A stretch of 64,000 nucleotides of DNA, from the NCBI GenBank assembly GCA_022818135.1, contig JAFMSR010000001.1, positions 1,571,421-1,635,420 on the forward strand, read 5' to 3'. A model generated the notes under the pieces. It searched no databases. It worked only from the letters and a program-made list of their open reading frames with translations, and had not been told where the DNA came from. Shown one piece after another: positions 41,679-54,931 of this stretch. The position numbers and the translations under genes are program-made. This DNA is from Saxidomus purpurata (lineage: Eukaryota > Mollusca > Bivalvia > Venerida > Veneridae). The stretch's first letter is position 1; each line of letters starts with the position of its first letter.

Positions 41679-42059
41679 TTGCCTGAAATAGGACAAAGTA
41701 TTGCAAGGCCGAGGAAGAAAACAATTTATTGGGACGTTGAAAAAACAGCGAATACAGAAAATGAAGATGTGTTCAGTTCGCGATACAGAAGATATAGAAA
41801 ATCACTTAAAAATGAAGAAAAGAGATACCAGAAATATGAATATGCATATCGAGGGAAGAAATACAATGACTTACCAGTTGATGCGAGGTTTTGTTATACA
41901 AGTTCATCTCCAGTACAAACATCTATAGAAACAAAGGAATCATATCTATTAGAAACAGATACATCTACCTACATACGGGCCCAAGTCCAACCGGTTTCGA
42001 AACCGAGCAAACAAGCTATGCTTTACCTAAGGTCACAGCAACAGCGAAAACAAAAATAG
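41679..42059 (+). CDS. Lys/Arg-rich ORF downstream of the coiled-coil ORF
   Basis: A 126-codon frame without a clear ATG start. The 5' half is basic, with SSRYRRYRKSLKNEEKRYQK, and the 3' half is Ser/Thr/Gln-rich, ending in LYLRSQQQRKQK and a stop. I do not recognise a domain. A similar basic K/R/E/Y-rich piece (KYKEARCEQYLNRYEEKEQ) follows the coiled-coil relic at 0.5 kb. This suggests both belong to one gene that was duplicated before the MITE inserted. It could be a separate exon or a 3' relic. Confidence 0.35.
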   Translation: MPEIGQSIARPRKKTIYWDVEKTANTENEDVFSSRYRRYRKSLKNEEKRYQKYEYAYRGKKYNDLPVDARFCYTSSSPVQTSIETKESYLLETDTSTYIRAQVQPVSKPSKQAMLYLRSQQQRKQK

Positions 42060-44092
42060 AACATAACATTCAACAGCGGACTCTTTCAAGACTTAAGTTA
42101 TCGAACATATGGAACTTTCATGTTTTCCCGATAATCGATTAGACGCGGCTTTTACACATTAAACAAAGAAGGGAGATTTCGGTTTAATCCTATTAAATCA
42201 AAAACCGTGTAATTAATCGTTTTTGCTTCGGTCAGACGAATTAATATTATTTTTCCTCTTTATAATGATGTAAATTTCAAAAAGATTAATTTGGTATTTC
42301 ACTTACCTTTTTTAATTAAAAAAGTACCACTGCATTTTCCATATGAAATATTAAGGATTGCAAGACTTTTAGTCAGCTTTTTGGGTCATTTGTCTCAATA
42401 CTTTGACCCATACATAGAACATCAATTATAAGATTGTTTTTGCTTCAGTGATATCGGCAAGGGAATTATATCAACTATAAATTGGTGTGAAAATAAATAA
42501 AATATTTGAAGGATTTCGCTTACCTTTTTAATATTTTTTATAAGTACAGTCAGTTAAAAATGTAATCGTAATACAGATCGGTCGCGTCCGTAATGTTCAC
42601 GGAAGTTGTCGATTACTATCGTATTAGAATTGTGATGATTTTGTATTGTATTGTTGCTTTAAAACGTAAGGATTGCATAACTTATATGAAAAGGAAAAAA
42701 GTGAATAATGATTGTACCAATCTTTGAACGAGTCTCGGTATGCTTTATTCATGTGTAAATTAAATGAGTAAATTAAAAGGACTGCATTTGGTTAAAGTTA
42801 TATCTGTATTGTAGCAAAGTGACTAAATTTCACACTTGTTTCAACTTAACGTAAACAGGTAAATGTAACACCTGTGAAAAAAGATTTTGTGTATACGGTG
42901 ATGCCGTGTATGATTTATGTTGTGAAGCTTCACTTAATTACATTAAATGCGGATGCTTTGATATGATCTGTGATTCAATTTAATAAAATTAATTCAACAA
43001 TATAAAGATTAATAGCTTATTACTCCTGTAGTTTGTCCGCATGATCCTGTCAACAATTATTACACGAATAGCTCTGTGCATTGCATAGATTTAACAAAAG
43101 TTAATGAAATTCGAGGGCATATTCATGAAAAAAAGCATTTCCCCCCTCAAACTGATAAATCTATAATAGCTCTATTATTCAAATCAGTGTTGCTTCCTTT
43201 CTCTGTAATCTCTGTTTTACAACAGTTGCTTTTTAAACATACAATGTAATAGTACAAAAAGATAGCTGGGATGAATGCAATAAGATTAAATATTTCTATT
43301 TTAGCGTTTTGTTTGTAATTGTGCTTATTGGGTCCACCATCCTCGTTCGAGGTATAATCGGTACGACCCGTCTATTTTAGCGTAATACACAGAACATCTT
43401 AATATCCTCGGGCTAATATTACGCAAGCAAATATCGATTTTTATTGATTGAGCTGCCGAAACAATCAGCGGTTTTCCGGTCTGTTTCGGAAAATTTACGA
43501 CCGCAAGCGAACTGTCCGGCCGCTACTACCTGTTTATCGATTTTCTGACCAGCCTTATCATTGCTAGCGAGTAGAGAACAAAATGTTCCATATGATAAAC
43601 CTTTGAACACAAGATATGCAGAGATAGTAAAGAACGACCATCAAGATCAAGACTGGTTTCAGAATACCGTATTTACACAGCGAAGTGACAGAAAAAAAAT
43701 GTAAATAAGAAAAAGGAACCTCGGGAACGTGGTGAGAAGCAGAATCTATAGGAAAAGATATGGAGATGCAGGCAAAATATAAGGGCTGTCAATATCAAGA
43801 ATGGTTCGATTAACCTCACTGTCATGTGTTGCCGTATAGATAAAAATTGTTTACAGTTGTAGATTTTGTAAGAATGGCGGACGATACCAGTACATGTTTT
43901 TCAAGTTCAAACAAGCCTATTTGTCTTTACAGTCCCTGTTGACTATAACTCAGGGAAACTGTTTAAATGTGTTCTGGATACGCCAGCATATATTGCTTGC
44001 TACAAATCTGTCTTGTTTCCTTACATGCACGTTAATAAGTTGGTGTATTTTGTAAACAAAAGGCGAAGCGAGAGCAACGGGTGCTTTTCTTT
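42060..44092. other. No recognisable gene
   Basis: AT-rich. CACTTACCTTTTTTAAT-type words recur at about 42300 and 42520, hinting at an old ~230 bp duplication. The minus ORF at 43419-43610 has no recognised family. Confidence 0.35.
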
Positions 44093-44360
44093 TTAAATAT
44101 TTTCTCTGGACAATGCAATACCACACACGCTCTGTTTCTGATAGTCCACAACATGGGTACTTACAGCTCCAGTGCTCTCTTTGTTAAGCAGAAATCTTGC
44201 AAGACGGAAATCGTACATGTTACTATGGATACATACTTTCATTTTCGGTAGGTATCGTGGAGAAACTGTGGGACTTGACCAAAAATGAGGCCCTGTAGAT
44301 GCAAGTTTCAGTGGAAATTTGTTACCGTGTATATATTTTATATAGCCTGAATCCAAAACT
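44093..44360 (-). pseudogene. Possible LINE ORF C-terminal relic
   Basis: Minus-strand translation gives DFRLARFLLNKESTGA. In a shifted frame it gives CKYPCCGLSETERVW, resembling the Cys-rich C-P-x-C--SETE--H end of some LINE polyproteins. The frame is broken and the match short, so this is a tentative call. Confidence 0.35.
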
Positions 44361-44428
44361 AGTTAATATTGATTGAGTAGCTGATTCTACCAAAACTAGT
44401 TAATATTGATTGAGTAGCTGATTCTACC
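44353..44428. repeat. Perfect 37 bp tandem duplication
   Basis: CAAAACTAGTTAATATTGAT plus TGAGTAGCTGATTCTAC occurs twice back to back, starting at 44354 and 44391. With no mismatch seen, it is either very recent or an assembly effect. Confidence 0.9.
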
Positions 44429-45388
44429 TTAAAATATTCCGTTAATATTCCATTTTGTATTATCTTATTTTTAAAGCACATTACCTTACTATACACAAAA
44501 TTTATATTCAATAGCGTTCTGATATAGATTAAACCGGACGAAAATATTTTTTCCCAACAGAACAGTGATACTGTTTATGTTTATCGCATGCAGTAAGGTA
44601 TTATCTAACATTATCTAATTTAAAAACCGGAAATATTGCTTTCGGATATGGTTGATAGGTACACATTTTGGTAAAACTTTGGGCTTTGGGTCGATTATAT
44701 CTCAAGCACAGAAACAGAAAAAATAATGCCTTATTTCAATAGTTTACTAAGATCAGTTCTTTGAAATCTCATATAAAATAGAAAAGAACAGCACACATTT
44801 TAGGCTGGGTATTTAAAAATACAGCGGACAAAATCATGGAAAATGATTGCGAAATCGCATTATAGTTCCTAGTCACCGCTTGCATTTAAAGTATACATTG
44901 TATATTTTTGTTTTATGTCGCATTCTTGCCCATAAATCTGGTTATTTTTCACGGACGTTTAGCAAGGCCGCCATTACAACGATACTTCGTTTAGTTACAA
45001 CGTTGCAAAATATTTCCCTTGAAAACATGTGAATTGCATGATACATGTAGTAATAGCTTAACGTTTTTCTGCGATTTCTTTTCTTTACACCAAAAGATTC
45101 ACATCAACTCTCGTAAAAGCTGTCAAACCTTGCCGTCCCGTTCTCATATGTGTGTATCTGGCGTCATCTTCTCTTAGACGCTTACTACAAAAGTAATTGT
45201 ACGTTGTTATTTCTAATGCATTTCTAAACTTAACATACAATGAATTTAATTTGAGCTAACAACGATGAAAGTTTGTTGTTGCTTTTATAAGTCGTAGTGC
45301 TGTTTTTCATCAAATCGTGTTTGAAATATAATAATTGAGCAATATCGTTTCAGTCTTATTTAAAAATGTTAATTTTAATTATACCTTG
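44429..45388. other. No recognisable feature
   Basis: AT-rich intergenic DNA. The ORF at 44847-45032 is unsupported. Confidence 0.4.
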
Positions 45389-45670
45389 CAGTGTTCCCAC
45401 TCTCGTAAATTATTACGTAAATCACGCAAAAAAAAATAAATATCGCGCAAATAATTTTCACCACGTGCGAGATCGCGCGCGTACGAAAATGCCGAGGACG
45501 AATAGGTTCAGCTGGAATCCCTCAGTATGTTCTAAAAATAGATCATGGAAATTCTACTTTTCCGCTTGACTATCATATAATTTTCATACCCCCAAAAATT
45601 GAGATTTACCCCTTCTTTTTGTGTCCAGGGGGTAAGTATACCCTTGAAAAAATACTGAGTGGGAACACTG
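45389..45670. mobile_element. hAT-like MITE, 282 bp
   Basis: CAGTGTTCCCACTC at the left and GAGTGGGAACACTG at the right are perfect 14 bp inverted repeats. CAGTG-type tips are common in the hAT superfamily. CCTTG flanks both sides, but an 8 bp target duplication is not clean. The interior includes a CGCGCAAATAATTTTCACC/CGAGATCGCGCGCG block. There is no ORF. Confidence 0.78.
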
Positions 45671-45691
45671 CCTTGGCTTATACAATTGGTA

Positions 45692-45750
45692 AAATGAAAT
45701 ACTTAAATAAGGTTTCATGATGCATAAAACCTTATTTAAGTATTTCATTT
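45692..45750. repeat. Perfect 24 bp hairpin with 11 nt loop
   Basis: AAATGAAATACTTAAATAAG plus GTTT at 45692-45715 is exactly reverse-complementary to 45727-45750. The loop is CATGATGCATA. It lies 21 bp after the hAT-like MITE. It may be a tiny palindromic element. A regulatory or small-RNA hairpin cannot be excluded, but AT content makes it weak. Confidence 0.85.
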
Positions 45751-46067
45751 GTGTGTTTCTATTTGTTATTAGATTTCTTAAACTATTTTAGGCATATGTT
45801 TATATGCAATTGTTTACTAAAATTGACCCGTCGTCTTCCTACTATATGAGGGTATAAGGGACAGAGTGACCGCTTAACCGTGTTAGAGGCGGTTATGATA
45901 TGAATCGGCCTGTCGTCTCGCATCTGGTTGTAGCAATGTATCTTCGGCCAGTTTAAAAAAATCTTGTCAAGAGTTTCAAAAACTGAGTTAAAACATATAT
46001 ACATAGTGTATATAATCAAAGGACTGAAAGTGCTGGAGGATCGATTGTCTGTGAACAACACAGTCTG

Positions 46068-46093
46068 CACACACGCACGCACGCACGCACGCA

Positions 46094-46127
<34 letters not shown>
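46068..46127. repeat. (ACGC)n / (CA)n compound microsatellite
   Basis: CACGCACGCACGCACGC followed by an uninterrupted CA run. Open frames through it are spurious. Confidence 0.95.
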
Positions 46128-46130
<3 letters not shown>

Positions 46131-47909
46131 GTAAATATCAGGACAACCCTTGCACGAGTAAAGTTATAAACTGGAGACACAACTGTCCACAAATTTTGAC
46201 CTTTCACCATTCGTGTAAACTTTACTTTTGAGATAGGAACCAATGTGCTTACTTTATGTCATTCAGTGACTATGTTCAACTACCCTATGAAGAATTAAGC
46301 TGTGAATCGTAACTGAGAAATGAATTTTGACAAAACTGAACTAAAAGTTTATGGTTTGAACAACTTTTAATGTCATTCAAAAGTTATGGGATATGCCCAT
46401 AAAGTTGATTGTATTGTTCCAATTAATTCTGATTTAACGTCGCACCCAACAGCTAAGGTCATATTGCAACTTCCCGCTTTCTTGGAGGAGGAAGACCCTG
46501 GGTGCCAACTCCCTGTACCAGAATTTGGAAGTCATTTAGAAATTCCGAGGATCATACCCTTTATTGTAAAAAAAATAAAAGGCATGACTATATGTTAAAG
46601 AAGTTTTATTCAGTTTACTTCTGTAAAACTGCATGTGATACATCACAAAATGGTGGGTAATCAAAGGGTTGGCAAGACAACAGGTGTTTCTCTTTGGATG
46701 CTTTCCATTTTGTCACTGCACCTCAAAAGTCAAATTTGTCCACAAAGTTATTTTTTCATAAGTGCATTCAACCATAGGCATTAAACTTGGATATTATTTG
46801 GTACACTTAAACCCCTTTCAATAGTGACAGTCTGATCGAAATGACTACAAAATGATCATTAAAATCACTCAGAAAGACGTTTTTGTTTCCCCTATTAAGG
46901 TTCGTCGACCATCTCTTGTTCTGCGTCTACGATCTATGATGACGGTATCATAAGAATCAACACACACAAAAACGCAATGGTACAAAATGCGGGTCGATCC
47001 GAAATCAGACGACAGCGACGACGGAATAGGGTCAAAATTAGACATATCCCATACCGGAAGCGTATTTTATCAACAATTTATCTTGCATTTCGAAGCGTTT
47101 TGAGAGGTTTTGTAATGTTGTTTTTGTAGTAATTTGATCCAACACATTTTAATTGCGTCATAGAAGCCGCTCTTTGCTATTTCTGTTGCGTCATTGACAA
47201 AATGAGTGCGTCAAAACCACAGAAAACGCGCTCTCGCGGAAACACTGAATTTAGTGTATCCGGTGTAGCGATACGTATTTCACGGGTCTTACATTTCTCA
47301 TGTCACACCGGTCTGACGATAAAAACCGCGTAGGAAAATAGTTCTATACAGAACAGATACCTCGTTGATCTAAGTTACAAATTATAAGAAAAATAACAAT
47401 ATAACATTATGCTATTCTGAAATGTTGATATTATTTAGATCTGTTACTATGTAATTTTTAAAACAGAGGACATTATAATTCGTAACAACGGAATATATGG
47501 AACTACTTGTTTGTATGTAAAGAGTTTGGCCGTAAGGAAGCTATACTCTGTTAACTTTGGATCCGATTGAATAAATCAATCGATCCAAAAAGAAAAAAAG
47601 TCAGTCGGTCTCTGCTTATCCTCTACCACAACGGGCAAACATGTAACTTGACATCCTTGAAGTCGTCTGAAGTTACTCTCCGCTTAGTGCTAATCTTTTT
47701 CCGATACGTAGTTCTACACTTAGAATTTGTGTGTTACGCAAATATAATCTAGCACTGATCCTGTCACGTGTACATTCGGACCTGTGTTTAATTACAAATA
47801 TAATTACTTGCAGTCATAAGCATTTGCATCAAAACATGCGGGTGTGCTACCAGCAACTGTTGAGTATGTACGTTATGGTGGAACAAGTAAAAGTAACAAT
47901 GATAAATAA
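46128..47909. other. No firmly identified feature
   Basis: The ORF at 46386-46598 (70 codons, starting at an ATG) has balanced composition but no family that I recognise and no flanking splice sites. Nothing else is supported. Confidence 0.35.
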
Positions 47910-48550
47910 ATAGACAAGACGGCTATGATGGTCCTATATCGCTCACTTGAGTACATGCGCCCCCCCCCCCCCGGCCGGCGTGGCCAATTTTGACCCCAGG
48001 GCCTTACTTTGAGCAGACTTGGTAGAGCACCACCAGACAATGTCACATACCTATCATCTTAACTCTACGCCTTGTGGTTTTGGAGAAGGCTTTTAAAGTT
48101 TTAATTATGCAAATTGAATCCCCGGGCAGGGTCAATATTGGCTCCAGGAGCATGATTTAAACAATCTTTGAAGAGGTCTACTAGACAATGTTACACACTA
48201 AATATCTAGGCTCTAGAATTTTCGGAAGATGTATAAAGGTTTTCCTATTTATGTCAATATTGATCCCAAGGGGATGATTTGAACAAACTTTGTAGATGTC
48301 TACTAGACAATGCTGTACACTAAATATCTTAGCTTCTAGAAGATGTTAAAAGTTTTTCCTATAAAAAGAACCTATGCAAAATCAGGTGACCACGGACAGG
48401 GTCAACTATGACCCGGAGTTTATAATTTGAACAATTTTGGTAAAGGTCAATTAAGCAATAGTATAATATCTAAACTTTAGGCATTGCAGTTTCAGAAAAG
48501 AAGCTTTTCAAAGTTTTTTCTATATAAGCCTAGGTAAAATCAAGCAAATG
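47910..48550 (+). repeat. Pearl-like element, diverged copy
   Basis: Begins GACGGCTATGATGGTCCTATATCGCTCACTTGA. It carries degenerate ~165 bp core units with TTTTAAAGTTTT, GGGTCAATATTG, CTAGACAATG and TATATAAGCCTA. A C run at about 47959-47972 lies near the start. No matching right end is visible. Confidence 0.65.
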
Positions 48551-49154
48551 CTTGTTTGTGAAAGGGAAACGTCCAGTTGAAAAGTAGGAAGTGTTATATT
48601 TGAACATACCTTTTATATGCAGTTTCAATTATTTTGGTTGACACAGGCAAAGATAAAAAGCATTTAAATCCAATTGTTAATTAACACTAATTAGTCCACC
48701 TGTACACGTACTATTCTTTCATTGTTGTTAGTTGGAGGTATGAAATTATCAGTAACAGATATAGAAGAAAATTGTTGGTTTCGATGTAAGATCACGATAT
48801 AATTTCACCGAGTGGCTTTTTATTCGGTGGCTTTTTGTAAATTTTTTGTTTTTCTAATTCTAGTGTATTATTCGTGTAAAAATATGACAAAAACTCCCTT
48901 CGAGGTATTGTGTTAGGCTGTTTATTGTATTGTTTTGTATTCATCATGTAACTACTTTTATGTTTTCATATAAGAATATAGGTATTTTTGTCTTGTATTC
49001 CTATACTATGCTGAAAAGGCTGGTGGCTTTTTATGGGTTTCTTATATTATGTCACTATTTTAGTGCAGAATGTTGCTTGATGAATTTAATTCAGAAACCA
49101 GCTTCGAGCTCCCCATGAGCTATAAGGTTTACTGTTCCATAATTGAATTTGTTC

Positions 49155-49330
49155 AGGGACCAATCACATAGTCACTGTTAAACTAGCACTTTGATTGGAC
49201 AAGACAATCACATGGTACGTCTCAGAAGTGTATAAATACAGAGCAGAAACAGTTTGCATCTTCTTTTTGCATTAGCAACTGTAACATAGTAATAAGAAAA
49301 ATAACTAGAAATAAAAGCTTCAATAATATT
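49155..49330 (+). promoter_or_regulatory. Promoter-like CCAAT/TATA cluster, possibly a solo LTR
   Basis: GACCAATCACATAG (49159), TTTGATTGGACAAG (49191) and CAATCACATGG (49206) are CCAAT boxes in both orientations. GTATAAATACAGAGCAG (about 49230) is a TATA box about 25 bp downstream of them. AATAAAAG occurs at about 49310. No gene follows within 600 bp, so it may be the remains of a retroelement LTR or an unannotated first exon. Confidence 0.4.
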
Positions 49331-49910
49331 CAAATTTAGCTGGACATTACTGAAATTTGGAAGGTACAACTTTTGTGAATTTTTTCTATTTCTGACAATA
49401 TTCTGAATTAAACTAAGAAACGCTACAGTAATATTAACATGTTAAACTACGTTGGTTCGATTTTCCGCTCCTCTTATAACATTAATACATGTCTTTCGGA
49501 CTAGACCTTAAACCGATGCCCTACATTTATGTTACTGTGATATACGCCGGACTTGTGAAGGGACAAAGGGATGTCTCCGGAACTGAGATTACATATTGCA
49601 CTTTCCCTAAATGCTAAAACAATTACCCTCGTTCCAGATGCGTTAGTTATGTGAAATATTCAGTATCAATCACTGAAAAAGGCTTTTACGGCCGCAACAT
49701 GTCGATAAATGTTTAAACTATTAGTGCGTTGATTTTCTGTTTCCACATTATATCAGCATCAACCACGAAACTCTAAAATATTGTACATGTCTCTTTAAAA
49801 TACACCGACGATATAATAATTTAATTGTAGCAAAAAAAAAAACAGGCAGAAATAAATTGTTCGAGGTAGTCTCAGGTAGAAATGTAGAGCAAACACTGGT
49901 GTATGTGTGC

Positions 49911-50591
<681 letters not shown>

Positions 50592-50594
<3 letters not shown>

Positions 50595-52082
50595 TTAACT
50601 TTATCACTTGTTAATAAAACATGTCGCTTCTGTTTGATCCAAACTTTTCTGAAGTTTAAAACTACTACACAATACAGATTGCTCTCGACAGTCTTAGCAC
50701 AGTGTACAGCAGCCAACTTTGAACAAAATGCGTCAAAGGCCTGTGTTTGTTTTAGTTATTTTCCTTTTATCTGTAAATTTTATTATCCTACATGCTGGAG
50801 TCCTGCAATCCTATGACGAATGTCCAGTTTCTTTTGGATATATCACGGTACAAATTTGTTCACAATTGTAGAAAATCGTCCAGAAAGCTGTGTCGGAATT
50901 CGGTTTCTCATCTTGTGACTTGAAACATACCTTTCCCGAGGTGCTGTATAAATTATCTCTCTTTATTAACTTAATTGTTTAATTTTGATCACTATCTGCT
51001 GCATACTTAATAGACAGAAGACAAGTACAGAAACTTCATTTAATAAGAGAAATTCATAGGCAAACTAGCTATCTGTGTGGTATTTTATCTGACTACTTTT
51101 GTTCACTGTGAACTACACACATACTAAATACTACATTGAGGACAGAAAGATGTATTGTCCATACAAGAACCACATATATACTTCTCACACTTCTATTTAC
51201 ATTGAACGTCCTACATATATCTTGATTATATATACATTTAATCATATATAATCTAAACTAAAGACCAAATTTGATTAACAAGACATTACATATTTCATTT
51301 TTGAAGCTAGAATCGCCAATTCTGTTTCGATGATATTTTGTCTACTACTAATATATGAATTGATCGAAATATAGAACAATAACAATTACAATCACGCCCG
51401 TCAAAGTTTACATATCATCATTTAAAAAATGTAAAGAAATGAATGTAGGAGTACATAGCTTATAATGTATCAGATATCCAACAAAAACATTCGCATTATA
51501 GACAATTGATCTTTGACTCGTCTAAATATATCTTGCCGCTATAATTTTATCACATCATTCACATACATTTAAAAGTTTATAAATTTCACGATGATGCAGA
51601 TACTTTTGCTTAACTTAGAATGACAAAATTGCAATTTTTGCGCAAGAATAGTTGAACGATTTCCCGTTTGAATCCATAGGGCTTAGATCGTCCTGTATCA
51701 CTCATCCTAGTGAACGACTTGCATAATCAAATTACCAAAATCTAAATAAGATATAAAGTCGGTGTCGAATCATTTACAGTTGCTATAACAGTTGTTTGTA
51801 GAACACTTGATTTAAGATTTACATTTCATTTAACTTCATTTCAAGGAAAAAGATTACTACACAAATGTATTTAGTCTGAAAACTGCCTTTCATAAAGCTA
51901 GCGCATTGCAGCCATAGGCCCTTATCGTCCACATCATGTGTCACGTAATTAGTATCAAAGACAATTTTCTAGTTCTCGTTGATGTTTTGTTTCGATTCCA
52001 ATCTCTACTTTCACTTCTAGAGGAAAAAGAGTTCCAGATATGCCGAGAGATAGCTACAATGAAATATCAAATGATGATCAGA
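50592..52082. other. No recognisable gene
   Basis: AT-rich. The last exon of the arrestin gene might lie here or beyond on the minus strand, but I could not find it. Confidence 0.35.
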
Positions 52083-52753
52083 AACAAGATGGCCCAGATA
52101 GCCCTATGTCGCTCACCTGGCTACCATTGACTATAATACAAGGTAATCAATAGCAGAAAGAGTCCATTTTGACCTTGGTTATCTGATTTAAACACTCTTC
52201 GTAGAGGTCCAAGTACATATTGCTATATTCCTAATAAAGTGTCTAAGCTCTGGGCCTAGACAAGAAGAATATTTAAGGTTTTTTATATATAAGCCTATGT
52301 TATATATAAGCCTATGTTAAATTAAGTGACTCCCGGTCACGGTCAATTCTGATCTGGGGGTAATGATTTGAACAATCTTGGTAGAGGTCAACTAGGAAAT
52401 GATAAATGCACAATATCTAAGCTCTATGCCTTGTGGTTTCAGAGATGACGATTTTTGAAGTTTTTCCTATATAAGCCTATGTAAAATGAAGTGACCCCGT
52501 GCAGGGTCTGTTTTGACCTTGGGTCATGATTTTAATAATTTCGGTAGAGGTTCAATAGGCAGTGCCACATGCTAAATATCTAAGCCTTAGGCCTTGTGGT
52601 TTCAGAAAAGAAGATTTTTAATTTTCCTCATATATAAACCTCTGTAAAAGCAAGTGACATCTGGGCGTAGTCAATTTTGACTCGGAGGTTATAATTTGAA
52701 CAATCTTGGTAGAGGTTCACTAGACAATGCCACATGCTAAATATCTAAGCTCT

Positions 52754-52845
52754 AAAAAAAAATATAATATCAAACAGGGAAGCCACGTACCAAAAACGCA
52801 GCCTCCCCAAAACGAGCCCCACAGCACCCAGAAGTGCACACCACC

Positions 52846-52903
<58 letters not shown>

Positions 52904-54931
52904 ATATATATAACACACACACACACACACATCATGTACACACACACACACACACATATACTACCACAGGTCCACACACACTAGCATACAAAGCAAACAC
53001 ACGAGGACAAAACGAACAATTAAAAGGAACACAGTGGGGCACCGCCTTGGAACGGTCAGTGGCAAAAACACCACTGGGGAGCTTAAACCGGTTTATGGTG
53101 CGCACCCAACCTCACTCTTACCCCCACCATGTTCCAAAGTCACAGGACAGTGTAAATAAAAGTAATCCCTGCTAGGTGAATCTCTAACATACGCAATGGA
53201 AACAAAAAGGCATGGTATGTAAAACACAAAAATGCTCGTGTATAAATATATAAAAAGCAAACCTTGAGAACCAAAAAACGTATGTACTCAATGCCTTTGC
53301 AGAAGGCAGAGCACCAAGAGAAACACCCTTAAGGGCCCGACGAAACAGGCCAGAGGACAGAAATCAAAACAGTTTCGTCCCAGTGGGATTTAAAAACTGC
53401 CCATCACAGAGTCCTCCCCTCTTCCGTCAGACACAATCAAAGAGGGAAGCATAGCGTCCAACTGTAAACGGGTTGAACACCAAACATGCGGTGTGTCTCA
53501 AAACAGTTGGGTCGTAACCTCTTTTAACAAAACGTTTTATAATTTTAGCAAATACAGTTGGAAAATTGCCATGACCCAAAATCTTACGAAGTTTGTAAAC
53601 CACATCCCCATAAAAATCGGGTTTTGAAATACCTTCTCGCAGAAGAGTCTTTAGATTACTATTGAATTTCAAAACCAAATCAGAATTACGATAGTAAAAT
53701 TTGGCAAAATATTTACGCAATTTGTAATAACGGTAGCCCTGTTGAAGAAGTTTATTTGTAATATATTGATTACGTTCATTGAAATCCTCAACATGACTAC
53801 ACGCTCTGGCAAACCGAATTAACTGAGAAATGTATACCCGATAAGATGTAACATGAGGTACATCCCCATCCAAATGGGGGAAATTTACAATACTAAAATT
53901 AAAATCATCCCCTTGTCATAAATTTTGGTATGTATAATATTGTTATAAATAGAGAGATGTAAATCTAAAAATGAAGCACCAGTATCCAAATAGTTAGTTT
54001 TAATTAACTGGAGTTCCCGGGGATAAATAGTGTCCACCCATGGCAAAAGGGGGGTTTTTCATATTGAGGATATCATCCAGATAGCGTGGTGATGTATTAT
54101 TAAAACGGGTTACAGTGATAATGTGTTGCTTGCGTATTTGGAGAAAGACTCAACATCGGGGGGGGGGGGGGGGGGGTTTTGGGGGGGGGGGGGGTGTTTC
54201 TCTCCGTTTTTGGGGAAAGACTCAACATAAAGTCTCTTTCATAACAATATAGAAACAAATCTGCGACAAGGGGGGGCGCAATTTTTTGTTCCCATGGGAA
54301 TACCGATTACTTGTCTGAAAACTGCATTCCCAAACCTTATATAAATGTTGTTCAATAAAAAGAAGAGGGCTTTACAAAAAACGGACAAACTTCGTCACAG
54401 GTCCACATAGTATAATGTTTAACAATACAGCTAGTAAAAAAAGCTTTATCGAAAATGCAGGCGAGAAATGTAGCATTCTCCCTGGCAAAAAGTCTTTTGA
54501 ATTAGGGCAGTTAGCGCTTGTCATTTATCAAATTATGGGGGGGGGGGGGGGGGGGGGGGGGGTGGTAAATGGTGGGGGGGGTGGGAGAATGAAAAATAGT
54601 ATGTGATGAATGTAGTTACTTTGTATTATTAACTTTAAGCTTGTCCAGGATTTCGCCATGACCATTTTTTTATTGACCAAAATAAATGTTTACCAGAGTT
54701 TTCGTATACTTTATCACAATATCTTTTCGGGGGGGACGTGGGTTTTTATAGCAGTTAGGCAAGATGTTAATAGTTTGGGGTGAAATATTTGTAGTTGCGG
54801 AAACAAGAGCTTGAACTAGGGGGGGGGGGGGGGTTTTTTGGGGTGTTTTTTTTTTTTGGGGTTGAGTATATAGGGGGGAGTTTTTTTTGTTGATTTTTTA
54901 TACGAACTTTCAAATTAGAAATTTCACTTAT
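52754..54931 (-). mobile_element. RT retroelement inserted in the pearl-like core
   Basis: On the minus strand the coding part (54400-53427) is followed by a ~670 bp 3' region ending in the GGCTGCGTTTTTGGTACGTG block. That block is shared with two 5'-truncated copies at 28541-28690 and 58790-59075. Its 3' region includes GGTTTATGGTGCGCACCCAA's complement and a (CA)n run (52850-52965). Common 3' end with variable 5' ends is the usual result of target-primed reverse transcription. G runs at 54158-54195, 54538-54580 and 54821-54835 look like base-calling damage. Confidence 0.75.
53427..54400 (-). pseudogene. Reverse transcriptase, C-terminal half, frameshifted
   Basis: Minus-strand blocks in order: FGNAVFRQVIGIPMGT then NCAP (about 54290-54350), RFNNTSPRYLDDILNMKNPP (about 54060-54115) with the catalytic Y-L-DD, TIYPRELQL, ASFLDLHLSI, then the 148-residue frame 53873-53427 with DGDVPHVTSYRVYISQLIRF and FNERNQYITNKLLQQGYRY. 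This pattern is a widespread invertebrate RT that I have seen in Penelope-like and related elements; the exact class is uncertain. The N-terminal half and any endonuclease are missing or lost in homopolymer-damaged sequence. Frameshifts may be partly sequencing error. Confidence 0.78.

Noticed and set aside
46386..46598. 70-codon ORF with normal composition
   Set aside because: No family resemblance, no splice context and no flanking signals; too short to support alone.
52720..53175. ORFs rich in Thr-His or Cys-Val around 52.7-53.2 kb (similarly at 45.8-46.2 and 58.6-59.1 kb)
   Set aside because: They are translations of CA/GT microsatellites and retroelement 3' regions.
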